Assembly (NCBI RefSeq): GCF_002896875.1
Contig: NZ_CP023278.1
Span: forward strand, 496,001-560,000
Source of the DNA: Nostoc sp. CENA543
Lineage (GTDB): Bacteria > Cyanobacteriota > Cyanobacteriia > Cyanobacteriales > Nostocaceae
Length of the DNA: 64,000 bases
Direction: 5' to 3'
A model generated the notes under the pieces. That model was given only the letters and a program-made list of their open reading frames with translations, was not told the origin of the DNA and did not search any database. Below, in pieces: positions 33,013 through 42,614 of the stretch (positions are counted from its first letter, which is position 1; each line of letters begins with the position of its first letter). The translations under genes were made by a program, and so were the position numbers.

Positions 33013-34518
33013 TTATTTACGTGTGTAGCGATGTTTCACACCGATGGGGAAATATTCGCGATCGCCCATTGGTGCTAACATAACTTGCGGTGTTTGGTAT
33101 TCTTTGGGGACGTAGTTAGCAAACTCGCTATTGAGCCGCAATAGTTGAGTGAGAATCGATGCTGCTATAGCTTGACGTTTATCTTCGCTAGCTTCTACGT
33201 CTGGTGCTAATTCCACCACGACGGATAAAAACCAGTTTTTTTGTTCATCTTCTTTTACTTGCAGAACAAACTTACCTGTCACCCACTCTTTAATTACAGG
33301 TTGCTCCAATCCCACTGTCACATTTTCTGGGTAGATATTCGCGCCGAAGTAGGAGACGGTAAAGTCAGAACGTCCAAAGACATAAACAAAGGGTAACTTG
33401 TGAATCCCTCTGGAATTCTGGTCTAGATTTTCTAAAGGATTAAATCCCCAATCTGCCAAAAATTGCAGCATGGCATCATAACTAATAATGCCACCTGTAT
33501 CTAAAATGTTGTAGCGGATCAGTGGAATCCCATTATTTCCCGAAAACAATAATTGCCCGTTTTCCACTTCAAAAAAACGGCTGACTGGATCATACTGCAC
33601 TAATGTAGGTAAACGAGACTCTTTAAATAAAGCCTTAGCCGCTTCTGGATTTTGCGCCAAAAACCGCCGAATGCAAATACTCAAAGGTGTTTCATTTCCC
33701 AACACCCCCGCATCGGCTGTACCGTAAAGGGATGCAAAATCATAACAGGGATTTTGAGAACCTACCCTTTCACCCACTAAACTCCGCCATTCTTCACTAA
33801 ATACCTCACCCGCCATCACAAATTTAATGTGATAGCGTTGCCAGTCTACATCACGAGCAATACCTGTATCAATCACATCCTTGAGAAATGGAGGATATCC
33901 CAGTAAAACCACCTGGGCAAAATTCTCGCCGATTTCCTGCACTACACGTAAAATTTCATCCTTATTGTTACCAGGAGTAATGACAGTGATGGGGTAGCCT
34001 TTGCTAGCGAGATAACGACAGCAGTTAGTAGTGAACATCCCACCCACCCAAGTACCGAGAGTAAAGCAAATTACAGCCAGGGTGGGTTTACTTTCGGCGG
34101 CGAAGCTATCATGAAAAATCTGCTCAAAACGTGTAGCAATTTGCAACTCATCGATAAAAAACCGCGGCCAAAACGTCGGTTTCCCAGTCGAACCAGAAGA
34201 AGCCGCAATCATATCGCAACCTTCTATTTTTCCATGACGACATAACTCCTGTAGAGAATAACGCGAGATATAATTTCCCTTAGCGATCGCTGGCAATTTC
34301 TGAAAGTCGGCAAAAGTTTGAATACTATCAGGATGAATAGAATTTGCTGCTAAAAAAGCTTCATAAGCCGGAACATGAGCCGCCACATCATGGAATAAAT
34401 TTAAGAGAACTTTTTCTGGTGAAGTATTTATATGCTGATTCAATAAAACATCTAAAGGCGTAGAAACAAAATCTTCCCACGCCTTAATTACTTGCTGACC
34501 TCGTGATTTATATTGCAT
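33013..34518 (-). CDS. Phenylacetate-CoA ligase-like AMP-forming enzyme
   Basis: 501 residues from ATG 34518 (MQYKSRGQQ). An ATG at 34533 would add TNDY-type residues coded by the heptamer repeat (AGTCATTAG), so the shorter start is preferred. ANL-superfamily features: P-loop AASSGSTGKPTFWPRF, GEVFSEEWR, ASLYGTADAGVLGNETPLS and FGRSDFTVSYFGANIYPENV, the last being the hinge/C-terminal subdomain of PaaK-like ligases. It activates a carboxylate as acyl-AMP and probably transfers it to CoA; the acid is unknown. No phenylacetate catabolic genes nearby. Confidence 0.8.
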   Translation of the reverse strand: MQYKSRGQQVIKAWEDFVSTPLDVLLNQHINTSPEKVLLNLFHDVAAHVPAYEAFLAANSIHPDSIQTFADFQKLPAIAKGNYISRYSLQELCRHGKIEGCDMIAASSGSTGKPTFWPRFFIDELQIATRFEQIFHDSFAAESKPTLAVICFTLGTWVGGMFTTNCCRYLASKGYPITVITPGNNKDEILRVVQEIGENFAQVVLLGYPPFLKDVIDTGIARDVDWQRYHIKFVMAGEVFSEEWRSLVGERVGSQNPCYDFASLYGTADAGVLGNETPLSICIRRFLAQNPEAAKALFKESRLPTLVQYDPVSRFFEVENGQLLFSGNNGIPLIRYNILDTGGIISYDAMLQFLADWGFNPLENLDQNSRGIHKLPFVYVFGRSDFTVSYFGANIYPENVTVGLEQPVIKEWVTGKFVLQVKEDEQKNWFLSVVVELAPDVEASEDKRQAIAASILTQLLRLNSEFANYVPKEYQTPQVMLAPMGDREYFPIGVKHRYTRK

Positions 34519-34519
34519 A

Positions 34520-34558
34520 TAGTCATTAGTCATTAGTTATTAGTCAATAGTCAATAGT
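34520..34558. repeat. Heptamer array running into the start region of the PaaK-like gene
   Basis: About five units of AGTCATT/AGTTATT/AGTCAAT. The array reaches the ATG at 34516-34518 and supplies an alternative in-frame ATG at 34533. Confidence 0.75.
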
Positions 34559-34671
34559 CCTGGTTTACTCATCCAGCGATGAGTCGATAACAACAAGTAT
34601 AGATAGTATAGCGAACAAGGGGCGGGTTAATATGGGAGTGAATGGGGCATGGGGCATTGGGCATGGGAGAA

Positions 34672-34762
34672 CCAATGACCAATGACCAATGACTATTGAC
34701 TATTGACTATTGACCAATGACCAATGACTATTGACTATTGACTAATAACTATTGACCATTGA
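34672..34762. repeat. Heptamer array of 13 units (CCAATGA/CTATTGA)
   Basis: Thirteen consecutive 7-bp units, CCAATGA and CTATTGA types in mixed order, followed by CTA, which is the TAG stop codon of the minus-strand gene at 34763. The gene's stop is therefore part of the repeat. Confidence 0.85.
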
Positions 34763-35566
34763 CTAATTCAAATACACAGAACCATTTCCTTGAATTCTGA
34801 CTGTGTTTTTCTCCTGTCCGAAGTTGGTGGTTGCGTCTAATCTTACTTCCAGCATTCCTGGGGTTGAGGTGGGTTGTGGAGTTACTTGCAACAGACCGCC
34901 ATCATTGCGGTAGAGTGTGACTGTCACAGGTGCATTTAGACTTTGTAGCATAACATCTGATTTACCTTGGAGCGATCGCGGTGGTGTATCTCCAATGACT
35001 TCATAAGTTACTTCTGCACCAGTTTCGTTTATCAACCTGACGTTAACTTGATTATTCACCAAAGCGAGTCTAGCACTGGGTTGCTGCTGTTGGCTGGGTA
35101 AGGGTGGCTGAGTCACGGACACATCTGGACGAGGAATAGCTGCTTGTTCTGGGGTGATTCCTTGTGATTGCAATTGTTGGGTAATGGCGTTGGGAGGACA
35201 TCCTTGAGGGACTACATTTCTAGAGTTGAAAGGTTCTTCATAGTAAACGCGGGGACAAGGATTCAAACCAGGGGTACGTGCTTCTGGTGCTTCTCCGCCT
35301 ACACCTTGTGGGTATGATGATTGGGTAGTGGGGGAAGTAACGGGAGGTAGTAATCCTTGAGCCTCAAGTCTGCGAGTGAACGCATTGGGTGGACAACCTT
35401 GAGGAACTGCAACCCGATTGTTATGGGGTTCTTCATAGAAAATGCTAGGACAAGGATTCACTTTGGGAGTAGATTGTTGTGCTGATGCACTTTGAGGAAT
35501 TAGCGATATGCTCATCAGCATACCTCCACAAATAGCACCAAATAATTTTTGAGAACGTGTATTCAT
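34763..35566 (-). CDS. Secreted protein with a duplicated Cys motif, unknown function
   Basis: 267 residues. Signal peptide 1-29 (ending QSASAQ). Two copies of a motif of about 33 residues: NPCPSIFYEEPHNNRVAVPQ with GCPPNAFTRRL, and NPCPRVYYEEPFNSRNVVPQ with GCPPNAITQQL, each with two Cys. A Pro/Gln-rich linker leads to a beta-rich C-terminal domain (VNVRLINETGAEVTYEVIGD ... GNGSVYLN). The family looks cyanobacteria-specific; I cannot name it. Probably periplasmic or outer-membrane associated. Confidence 0.75.
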   Translation of the reverse strand: MNTRSQKLFGAICGGMLMSISLIPQSASAQQSTPKVNPCPSIFYEEPHNNRVAVPQGCPPNAFTRRLEAQGLLPPVTSPTTQSSYPQGVGGEAPEARTPGLNPCPRVYYEEPFNSRNVVPQGCPPNAITQQLQSQGITPEQAAIPRPDVSVTQPPLPSQQQQPSARLALVNNQVNVRLINETGAEVTYEVIGDTPPRSLQGKSDVMLQSLNAPVTVTLYRNDGGLLQVTPQPTSTPGMLEVRLDATTNFGQEKNTVRIQGNGSVYLN

Positions 35567-35798
35567 AAATGACTCCTAATTACATTTAATGGGGTAATTT
35601 GATTTATCCGAAATTTTCACAAGCTTTAAATTTTTCCCCCTTCTTTACTAAGAAAAGAGGTTTTGCTTTGATTTCTCTACATAACGTGAAAAGTCAGATG
35701 TAGTAATATACTTTAGTGAAAAAAAATCTATTATGAGTAATTGTGGTTTGTAGTAAGGACTTTAGTCCTTACCCTGAAATTATCCTTCACTAACTTGA

Positions 35799-36278
35799 CT
35801 AAGCTTCCTCCCAAAGTTGGCGAACTCTGTCTGGTAGCCAACTAGCAATTTCTTCTATTCTTTCTGAAGATAATTCATCTTTAGTAGCAGCAAAAACAGC
35901 CTTCACAACTTGTTCTCTATCTACATTTGGTGGCATTCCGCCTTCATTAGCTACTCGAAAAAGAAAGCGATCGCTATCAATTTTAAAAATGCCAGGCCCC
36001 TGCCAAGGTGGACGTACCCGGCTCAAAAATCTCACAAGTGGATTAGTATCATGCCATAAATCAGCAATTTCCATTTGCAGAGATTTATCATCAGTAATTT
36101 CTGCTGGTTTGTGCAGTTCTTGCTCAACGTGATCAGCTGCTTCTGTCGTCATCAAATCACGCATGACTCGAAAGACTACTTCTGTAATATCTCTAGCATC
36201 ATAGATATCTGATAACCCACTGGCGATTTTAACTTTCTCTAAAAATGGGATATCTCTTTCTTGTATTGCAGTTGACAT
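35799..36278 (-). CDS. DUF2267 domain protein
   Basis: 159 residues from ATG 36278, preceded by TTGGAGTTTGCA (GGAG ribosome site); a TTG at 36290 is rejected. DITEVVFRVMRDLMTTEAAD near residue 30 and VDREQVVKAVFAATKDELSS with WLPDRVRQLWE at the end match the helical DUF2267 repeat pair. DUF2267 proteins are small soluble proteins of unknown function, often stress-related. No partner gene nearby. Confidence 0.75.
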   Translation of the reverse strand: MSTAIQERDIPFLEKVKIASGLSDIYDARDITEVVFRVMRDLMTTEAADHVEQELHKPAEITDDKSLQMEIADLWHDTNPLVRFLSRVRPPWQGPGIFKIDSDRFLFRVANEGGMPPNVDREQVVKAVFAATKDELSSERIEEIASWLPDRVRQLWEEA

Positions 36279-36424
36279 TGCAAACTCCAAAAATTACTTT
36301 ATGGCTGCATTTTTTCAGTAAAAAATATTAATTGTGAGCCAAATTATGCAACCGTCAATAATTAAAGTACTGAATTCAGAGCATACAATTCATCTGTCAC
36401 AGGAAACAAATATTAATTAATCAA

Positions 36425-37834
36425 TTAAGACTCCAGAGTGACTGGTAAAATCACAATAAAAGTAGTACCCTTACCTAAAGTGCTTTCTACTTGAATTTGC
36501 CCGTGGTGATGTTCGACAATCGCTTGTGCGATCGCTAATCCCAATCCTGAACCTGTAGCATTATCTGTGGCTAAACTCCGCGTTTTGTGGGTACGTGCAG
36601 GATCAACACGATAAAAACGGTCAAATAGTTTGGGTAACGCCTCAGCCGGAATTCCCACACCCGTATCACTCACCTGAATTTGCAAACAAGGGACACTACT
36701 GTAGCGAATTCTCTCTATCCTGGCTAGTTCTACACTCACATCTCCACCTGCTGGAGTATATTGCAAAGCATTACCAATCAAATTTGTTAATAAACGCACC
36801 AACTGATCCCAATTACCCCAAAGGGTGAACCAATTTTCTAATAATTCTGGGCTAGCTTCCGATATGGGCGGATCAATGAGATGTAAACTCAATTTAATCG
36901 CTTTTTCTGTAGCGAGAAGCTGCTGTTCTTCTACAACTTCCATCAGCAAAGCATCCACAGGACAAGCCGTAAAATCGTCTTTACTCATCCCCCCATCTTG
37001 ACGCGCCAGGAACAATAAATCATTAACTAACCTACCCAAACGCTGAGTTAACCTTTCTACCACCTTTAACTGTTGGCGATAATTTTTCGCCACACCAGCC
37101 TCAGTTTCCGTTAACTCCAAATCAGTTAAAGCTACTTGCACATTAGTTTGAATCAAAGTAATCGGACTTCGCAATTCATGGGAAGCATCAGCCGTAAATT
37201 GTTTGAGACGTTGGTAAGACTCTCCCACTGGTTCCATCGCCTTCCCAGACAGAAACCAACCACTAGCCGCGACAGACACCACCATTAAACCCGTACCCAA
37301 AGCCAAATCAAACATTAATTGGCGACTGGGTTTAGTCACCTCAAACCAAGGATGACTCACACGCAGATATCCCAAAACCTGTCGTCCCATTTCCACCCGT
37401 TGGGTAACTTGACGCAAGAGTAGTGCTGAGTTAGGAGGTTCTGGGTTTTCGGTTTGTGCTTGTTTAATTATGCGTACAGTTTCACCATTGCGATCGCTAT
37501 GGATGGGAATATTTAAAGGCTCAGAAAAAGTAGACCAAATTAATTCCCCAGTCGGACTAAACCACTCTAAATCAATGTGGTCATCTTCTACTGTCTCTGC
37601 ATTGTTGCGAAAACTGGCTTCTACATTGATATGAAATGGTTCTAGCTCATTGTTAGACCGTTCAATGACCAGCGATCGCTCTACAATTTCCACTACATGA
37701 TTTAAAGTATCGTCAATACGCTCAATTAGAGTATTGCGGACATATAAATACACACCACTAGCAAATAGCAGCAACAACACAGCAGTGACAGCCGTATACC
37801 AAATAGCCAGACGACGACGGGTAGCTTGAAACAT
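36425..37834 (-). CDS. Two-transmembrane sensor histidine kinase (EnvZ/PhoR-like)
   Basis: 469 residues from ATG 37834 (MFQATRRRLAIWYTAVTAVL); a GTG at 37849 is an alternative. Membrane segment 1 about 10-32, a periplasmic domain of about 140 residues, membrane segment 2 about 172-195 (MFDLALGTGLMVVSVAASGW). Phosphoacceptor FTADASHELRSPITLIQTNV, HATPase with NLIGNALQYTPAGG, DTGVGIPAEALPKLFDRFYR and GSGLGLAIAQAIV. All catalytic boxes intact. No response regulator is adjacent, so it is an orphan. Confidence 0.9.
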   Translation of the reverse strand: MFQATRRRLAIWYTAVTAVLLLLFASGVYLYVRNTLIERIDDTLNHVVEIVERSLVIERSNNELEPFHINVEASFRNNAETVEDDHIDLEWFSPTGELIWSTFSEPLNIPIHSDRNGETVRIIKQAQTENPEPPNSALLLRQVTQRVEMGRQVLGYLRVSHPWFEVTKPSRQLMFDLALGTGLMVVSVAASGWFLSGKAMEPVGESYQRLKQFTADASHELRSPITLIQTNVQVALTDLELTETEAGVAKNYRQQLKVVERLTQRLGRLVNDLLFLARQDGGMSKDDFTACPVDALLMEVVEEQQLLATEKAIKLSLHLIDPPISEASPELLENWFTLWGNWDQLVRLLTNLIGNALQYTPAGGDVSVELARIERIRYSSVPCLQIQVSDTGVGIPAEALPKLFDRFYRVDPARTHKTRSLATDNATGSGLGLAIAQAIVEHHHGQIQVESTLGKGTTFIVILPVTLES

Positions 37835-38691
37835 GGGACAATTGACCACCAGCAGGTGTTATTTTTGGGAATATCTTGGGTATGGCGATCGCAACACTCC
37901 ACTACATAACTTACCGTAAGCCATAACCCCTGCAAATATTTTCCACCCTTGACAGGTTGCGGGTGTTCAGATTCCCGACTTTTTGAAAAAGTCGGGGATC
38001 TACAACCTATCATGATTCCTGTGGCGAACTACCACTTCTAACTCAGTATTTACCACATACTCTAATTGTGATCACAAAGTAATAGTAATTAACGAAATGG
38101 CAAAATACTGTAGTTTCTGTTTATACAGGAGTTCTGTGCTTAACAATGCTTAACGCTTTAGTTACTATCTCTGGCATTTTTAAGTGATTTTACTGAAGCA
38201 AAACTTTTACCATAGAAGTTAAATTCTATATGCGGTTGAACTGGAAGGAACTTGTCTATAGAACATCCAAAGCCAAGAAAATCCAATGTTATCTAAAGTG
38301 CCTATTTTAAAATTTGTAACGGAAATATAGTTACACAAATAATCAGGGCAACTTCATAGATAGCACGAAATTTGTTCCCACTTTCCACCAAACAAATCTA
38401 TCTCCAAATAACTCCTCAAATTATACAAATATCTCTATCCCTGATAGATATCGAAAATTTAGAAAATCTGGCATCTATTCAGTCACACACAACGACTTAC
38501 CCTCAACAACTAGAAAACCTGCTTCTTATTTGGTTGCACTTCCACAAAACCAAGCATTGTTTTGTGAAGAAGCAAAATCGTCTTTGGTGGAGTGACGGAA
38601 ATAAATTTGTGCTGCAACTACCGTAAATCATTAATTTCTCAGCCAGCTTATTTATTTAGATGTTGAATTTCTAAAAATATAAAAAACAATT
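37835..38691. other. Long intergenic region between histidine kinase and PPC/ELW protein genes
   Basis: About 850 bp without a supported gene. Contains the hairpin at 37969-38001 and HIP1 sites. An 84-codon TTG-started frame (38372-38626) is weak and not called. The promoter of the PPC/ELWxxDGT gene must lie in the right part; I see no clear Shine-Dalgarno before ATG 38692. Confidence 0.5.
37969..38001. repeat. Dispersed palindromic repeat (AGATTCCCGACTTTTT)
   Basis: Left arm AGATTCCCGACTTTTT (37969-37984), one-base loop, right arm AAAAAGTCGGGGATCT (37986-38001), one mismatch. This type of palindrome is common between Nostocales genes. It is upstream of the kinase rather than after a gene, so it is probably a repeat element and not a terminator. 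Confidence 0.7.
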
Positions 38692-41424
38692 ATGGGAACT
38701 TACAACGGTACAACCTTCTTTCCTGATCCTGGTAGTGGCACATCTACAGCCTTAGATACTGCACTTTATATTGGTGGTTCTCTCACCGGCAGATCTGGCT
38801 TATTTCAAGACGACCTCAGTCGTCTCACTCCATCTGATTTATCCGACTACTACAAATTTACTATCAGCAGTTCCAGCATAGTCACCTTAGAAATGGATGG
38901 ACTAACTGCTGATGCTAACTTATTCCTGCGAAATAGTGCTGGTAGCTCCCTGCGTGCTTCTAGCAACCCTGGAACTACCTCAGAACTAATCCGTTTTAGC
39001 CTGAATGATACACCTGACAACGTATTTTACGCACACGCTTTTATTCCCATTGGTTCAACCGCAACCTCATATAATCTTAGGCTCTCCGCAGAAGCTATTC
39101 AAGAAAGCAACCTAGCAAATCCTACAGTAGATAACACAGTTGCAGGAGCCAGGAATATTGGCATATTTACCACTAGCAATACAATCACTCCAATCATTGA
39201 TTATGTAAGTGGCTTAGGTCAGATTATAGACGCAGAAGATTACTACAGTTTTACATTAACCAGCAGTGGTACAGTTAACATCGGCTTGAGGAGTCTTAAT
39301 GGTACAGATACTCTCTATGCTGATCTCGAACTCAGAAACAGTTCCTCTTTGCTCCAAAGTAGTGCCACTACCGGAACAACATCAGAATCAATTAATCGAA
39401 GTCTTACCGCCGGTACATACTATATCCGGGCTGTATCCTCTTTACTACCTGGTAACTATGAGTTAAATTTTAGCTTTACCGCAGACCCACCAGACGCAGG
39501 CGGAAACACGGTAGGAACGGCTACCCCAATTAACCTATCATCTACCTTCTCAGAAATAGTTTCAGATCAAGTTAGTCTAGGAGACACTAACGACTATTAC
39601 CAATTCACCCTAGCCTCAACATCTCTAGTAGACATCCGATTTACATCCTTAACAGCAGATGCTAACTTATTCCTGCAAAACCAAAGTGGTGGGAACCTTA
39701 TCAGTTCAACCCAGTCAGGAACAGCCTTAGATGGGGTTCGACTGAGTTTGAATGCTGGTACTTACAATATTTTAGTGAATCGGGGTTCAACAGATACAGC
39801 TCAATATACCCTGAGTGCTTCTGCTGAAGTGATAGGAACAGATCAAGCACTCAATACTACAACATTAGCGCAAAATTTAGGTAGCTTAAATGGTTCTCTC
39901 ACCCGCAGTGAATTTGTCGGTAACATAGACACTAACGACTACTACAGATTCACCCTAGATAGAACCAGTGAAATAAATCTGAATCTGAGTATTTTAAGTA
40001 GCTATTTTGATACGCAGCTAGTCAATGCAGATTTGCAACTACTCAACTCTGTTAATACACAAATAGCCACATCTAACCTAACTGGAAATAGCAATGAAAG
40101 TATCAGCACTGTCTTAAATTCTGGTACATACTTTATTCGCGTCTTCACTTCTGGGTTAGCCAATACTTTCTATAATTTGAATATTGAAGCAAAACCCCAA
40201 GCCACATTAATACAAGACATTAATCCTATCGGCAATTCCGATCCTGCAAACCTCACTGCATTGGGTAATACCTTATATTTCACCGCTAATGATGGCACTG
40301 CGGGTGTGCAGTTGTGGAGTAGTAATGGTAGCACCGCAACTCGTTTGAGTAATATCACTAACTTTAATCCTAGTAATCTGATAGTCTTCAACAATAGGTT
40401 ATATTTTACCGCCAGCAATAGTGCTTTTGGTCAAGAACTGTGGGAATATAACGGCACTTCAGTTAATAGAATCAGTGATATAAATACAGGTGCTGGCAAT
40501 TCTAATCCTAATCATTTGACAGTAGCCGGAAACAAACTTTTCTTTACTGCCGTCGATAATAGTAACACTCGAAAATTGTGGGTTTATAATGGCACAAGTC
40601 TCAGTTTAGTAGACATTAACCCCAGTTTTGCTACTAGCAGTACACCTACTTTCACCACTGCTTTTAATAATCGCCTCTTCTTCACAGCCCAAAATAACCG
40701 CCAACTTTGGTCAACCGACGGTACTATAGCCGGTACTCAAGTAATCACTGCTGGAAGTGCTACTAACATTGCTCCCCGCAGCTTGACAGTTGTTGGTAAT
40801 ACCTTATACTTCACAGCTAACAATGGCACAAGTGGACAGGAAATCTGGCAGTATCAAAGCGGCACTACAGCTAGCTTACTCAAAGATATCACCCCAGGTA
40901 ATAACTCCTTTGCTCCCAGCAACCTGACAGCCGTAGGTAACACTTTGTACTTTGTCACAGATAGTGACAATGACTTTAACTTGGAACTGTGGAAGAGTGA
41001 CGGTACATCTGGGGGAACTCAAATAATTGGGACAGATGGAGTAGCTCCCAATCTCGGCTTAGGTGCTTTCTCTTTAACTGCTGTGGGAAGTGCGCTCTAC
41101 TTTGTAGCAAATAACCCAGGTTCAGGTTTAGAACTATGGCGAACAGATGGTACAACCACAAATATGGTGAAGGATATTTCATCTGGTAGTTCTGATAGTC
41201 TTCCCACTGGTCTTGTCAACTTCAATGGCACACTTGCTTTTGCCGCTTCTGATGGTACAAGTCGAGAGGTGTGGTTCAGTGACGGCACAGAGCCGAATAC
41301 GCGTAGGGTTAGCAGCATTGAGATCGCAGGAAACGCTAATCCTGGCTGGCTCACTGTCGTTGGTAATAGACTGTTCTTCACTGCTACAGACGGAACTACC
41401 GGCACAGAATTGTACGTACTTTAA
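38692..41424 (+). CDS. Large PPC-domain and ELWxxDGT-repeat surface protein
   Basis: 910 residues. Residues about 20-500 hold four pre-peptidase C-terminal-type beta-sandwiches (each with DYYKFTI/DYYSFTL/DYYQFTL/DYYRFTL followed by ADANLFLRN- or ADLELRN-like segments). Residues about 505-910 hold nine ELWxxDGT-type repeats (LTxVGNxLYFTAxxG...ELWxxDG), a propeller-like array. No N-terminal signal peptide is visible, suggesting a type I or other leaderless route; the family includes large extracellular adhesins. It is immediately upstream of the chaperone-usher-like genes and could be functionally linked, which is inference. Confidence 0.82.
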   Translation: MGTYNGTTFFPDPGSGTSTALDTALYIGGSLTGRSGLFQDDLSRLTPSDLSDYYKFTISSSSIVTLEMDGLTADANLFLRNSAGSSLRASSNPGTTSELIRFSLNDTPDNVFYAHAFIPIGSTATSYNLRLSAEAIQESNLANPTVDNTVAGARNIGIFTTSNTITPIIDYVSGLGQIIDAEDYYSFTLTSSGTVNIGLRSLNGTDTLYADLELRNSSSLLQSSATTGTTSESINRSLTAGTYYIRAVSSLLPGNYELNFSFTADPPDAGGNTVGTATPINLSSTFSEIVSDQVSLGDTNDYYQFTLASTSLVDIRFTSLTADANLFLQNQSGGNLISSTQSGTALDGVRLSLNAGTYNILVNRGSTDTAQYTLSASAEVIGTDQALNTTTLAQNLGSLNGSLTRSEFVGNIDTNDYYRFTLDRTSEINLNLSILSSYFDTQLVNADLQLLNSVNTQIATSNLTGNSNESISTVLNSGTYFIRVFTSGLANTFYNLNIEAKPQATLIQDINPIGNSDPANLTALGNTLYFTANDGTAGVQLWSSNGSTATRLSNITNFNPSNLIVFNNRLYFTASNSAFGQELWEYNGTSVNRISDINTGAGNSNPNHLTVAGNKLFFTAVDNSNTRKLWVYNGTSLSLVDINPSFATSSTPTFTTAFNNRLFFTAQNNRQLWSTDGTIAGTQVITAGSATNIAPRSLTVVGNTLYFTANNGTSGQEIWQYQSGTTASLLKDITPGNNSFAPSNLTAVGNTLYFVTDSDNDFNLELWKSDGTSGGTQIIGTDGVAPNLGLGAFSLTAVGSALYFVANNPGSGLELWRTDGTTTNMVKDISSGSSDSLPTGLVNFNGTLAFAASDGTSREVWFSDGTEPNTRRVSSIEIAGNANPGWLTVVGNRLFFTATDGTTGTELYVL

Positions 41425-41431
41425 GGAGGTG

Positions 41432-41491
41432 ATGACTAAAACACAAAATCTATCTAAAAAAACAACATTTAACTTGGTTGCAGTGTTTTGA
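41432..41491 (+). CDS. Possible 19-residue leader or remnant peptide
   Basis: ATG 41432 is preceded by AAGGAGGTG, a full Shine-Dalgarno, but only 1-3 nt away, which is too tight. It encodes MTKTQNLSKKTTFNLVAVF then stop. The Lys-rich start and hydrophobic end resemble the first half of a signal peptide like that of the next gene, so it may be the remnant of a duplicated pilin gene. Low confidence. Confidence 0.25.
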   Translation: MTKTQNLSKKTTFNLVAVF

Positions 41492-41596
41492 AGACTCCAG
41501 CCACTTGTAGACAAAACATGGCATTGATTCCACAAGATTTGCTAACAGTCAACACAAATTGACACAAACACAAAATATAGGGAGATGTATTCCGTT

Positions 41597-42184
41597 ATGA
41601 AGAACAAATTTTTAGCTTTAGCTGCTTTCGGTGCTGCTGCTTTGGGTGGCGTAATTGTTTCTGCTCCTGCTAACGCTCAAATTCCCCAAGGTTCGATGAC
41701 ACCCCAACCCATTACCGTTAACGTCAGCGTTCCAGAAATTCTGTTTTTGAGAACGATTAGCGAATTTAATGTAGACATCACTCCTGCTGATTTAACTGGT
41801 ACTACATTAACCCCAATAGGAACTCCCCCCACTGCTTTCGTTGGCAGTGAGCAAACCACTGGTAGCACTCTTGATACTACCTCTCCATTTGCTGGAGGAT
41901 TTGCAGATGGTCAGGCGATGACAGTAACAATTCCCAGTGCCTACATTGTTTGGTCTAACTCACCCACTGGAAATTACAACGTAGCGATTACTCCTCCTGG
42001 TGCTGGACTTGTTGGACCTGGAACAGCTATCAGTGTCGCTGTTGTTGGTACAAGCCCTGTAACGCTGGCTGCTGAGGGTTTAGTGACAGCTACACCTCAA
42101 GACATTGAGTTAGAGTTGACAGCAACAGACCCCACTGCTGGAACTTACACGGGTGATATCCTTGTTGAAGCTTTCAGACCATAG
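41597..42184 (+). CDS. Exported pilus-subunit-like protein (putative major fimbrial subunit)
   Basis: 195 residues from ATG 41597, with GGAGAT about 11 nt upstream; the ATG at 41585 overlaps that site and is less likely. Signal peptide 1-28 (MKNKFLALAAFGAAALGG...APANAQ). The mature part is all-beta: an N-terminal strand (PITVNVSVPEILFLRTI) that could be a donor strand and a C-terminal TGDILVEAF strand, as in Csu/spore-coat-U-type subunits. No Cys. The assignment rests mostly on the downstream chaperone and usher genes. Confidence 0.6.
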   Translation: MKNKFLALAAFGAAALGGVIVSAPANAQIPQGSMTPQPITVNVSVPEILFLRTISEFNVDITPADLTGTTLTPIGTPPTAFVGSEQTTGSTLDTTSPFAGGFADGQAMTVTIPSAYIVWSNSPTGNYNVAITPPGAGLVGPGTAISVAVVGTSPVTLAAEGLVTATPQDIELELTATDPTAGTYTGDILVEAFRP

Positions 42185-42614
42185 TTTGCGAGTCTTCTTT
42201 TTAGTGGCATAAGGAGTAAAAGCTTGACTTAAAACCGGCAAGTAAAAAGCAGGCTTCACTCCTCTTGCCTAAAAGGTTCAGTGTAAATTTAGGTTGCTTT
42301 AAGCATAGCTTAACCTAAATTCCGATATGGAGTTTTCTTGGTTTAAACGCCACTCATCTTAAAAGGGTAAGCCTACTCAAGATAGTGGCCTTCCAACCTA
42401 CTGAATCTGTTGACAAATTTAGGTTCTACCCCCTAAAAAATGGGGGTATTTCCCATACTAAATTTTTCAGTCATGAATTTAGCTCAATCATTGAGCTTTG
42501 TACGATTCTATCTCGATTGTTCTCGATAATGTATGAAGTTTTAGCGACAATACATTGTCAAGTTAATGAAGTTGAGAAACCCTTACATAACTTTGATGCA
42601 GGCAATTTACCTAT
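42185..42614. other. Structured spacer between the two pilus-subunit-like genes
   Basis: 430 bp without a supported gene, rich in inverted repeats: AGGAGT...ACTCCT around 42210-42262, AATTTAGGTT (42286-42295) / AACCTAAATT (42312-42321), and TACCCCC-TAAAAAA-TGGGGGTA nested within AAATTTAG/CTAAATTT (42415-42465). One or more could end transcription after the major subunit gene or set subunit ratios. Confidence 0.6.
42286..42321 (+). terminator. Hairpin downstream of the major subunit gene
   Basis: Perfect 10-bp arms AATTTAGGTT and AACCTAAATT around a 16-nt loop, about 100 bp past the stop codon of the putative major subunit gene. No T run follows, so it may attenuate or stabilise mRNA rather than terminate it. 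Confidence 0.4.

Noticed and set aside
38372-38626. 84-codon open frame with TTG start
   Set aside because: No ribosome site and no family recognised; ends plausibly but evidence is too thin.
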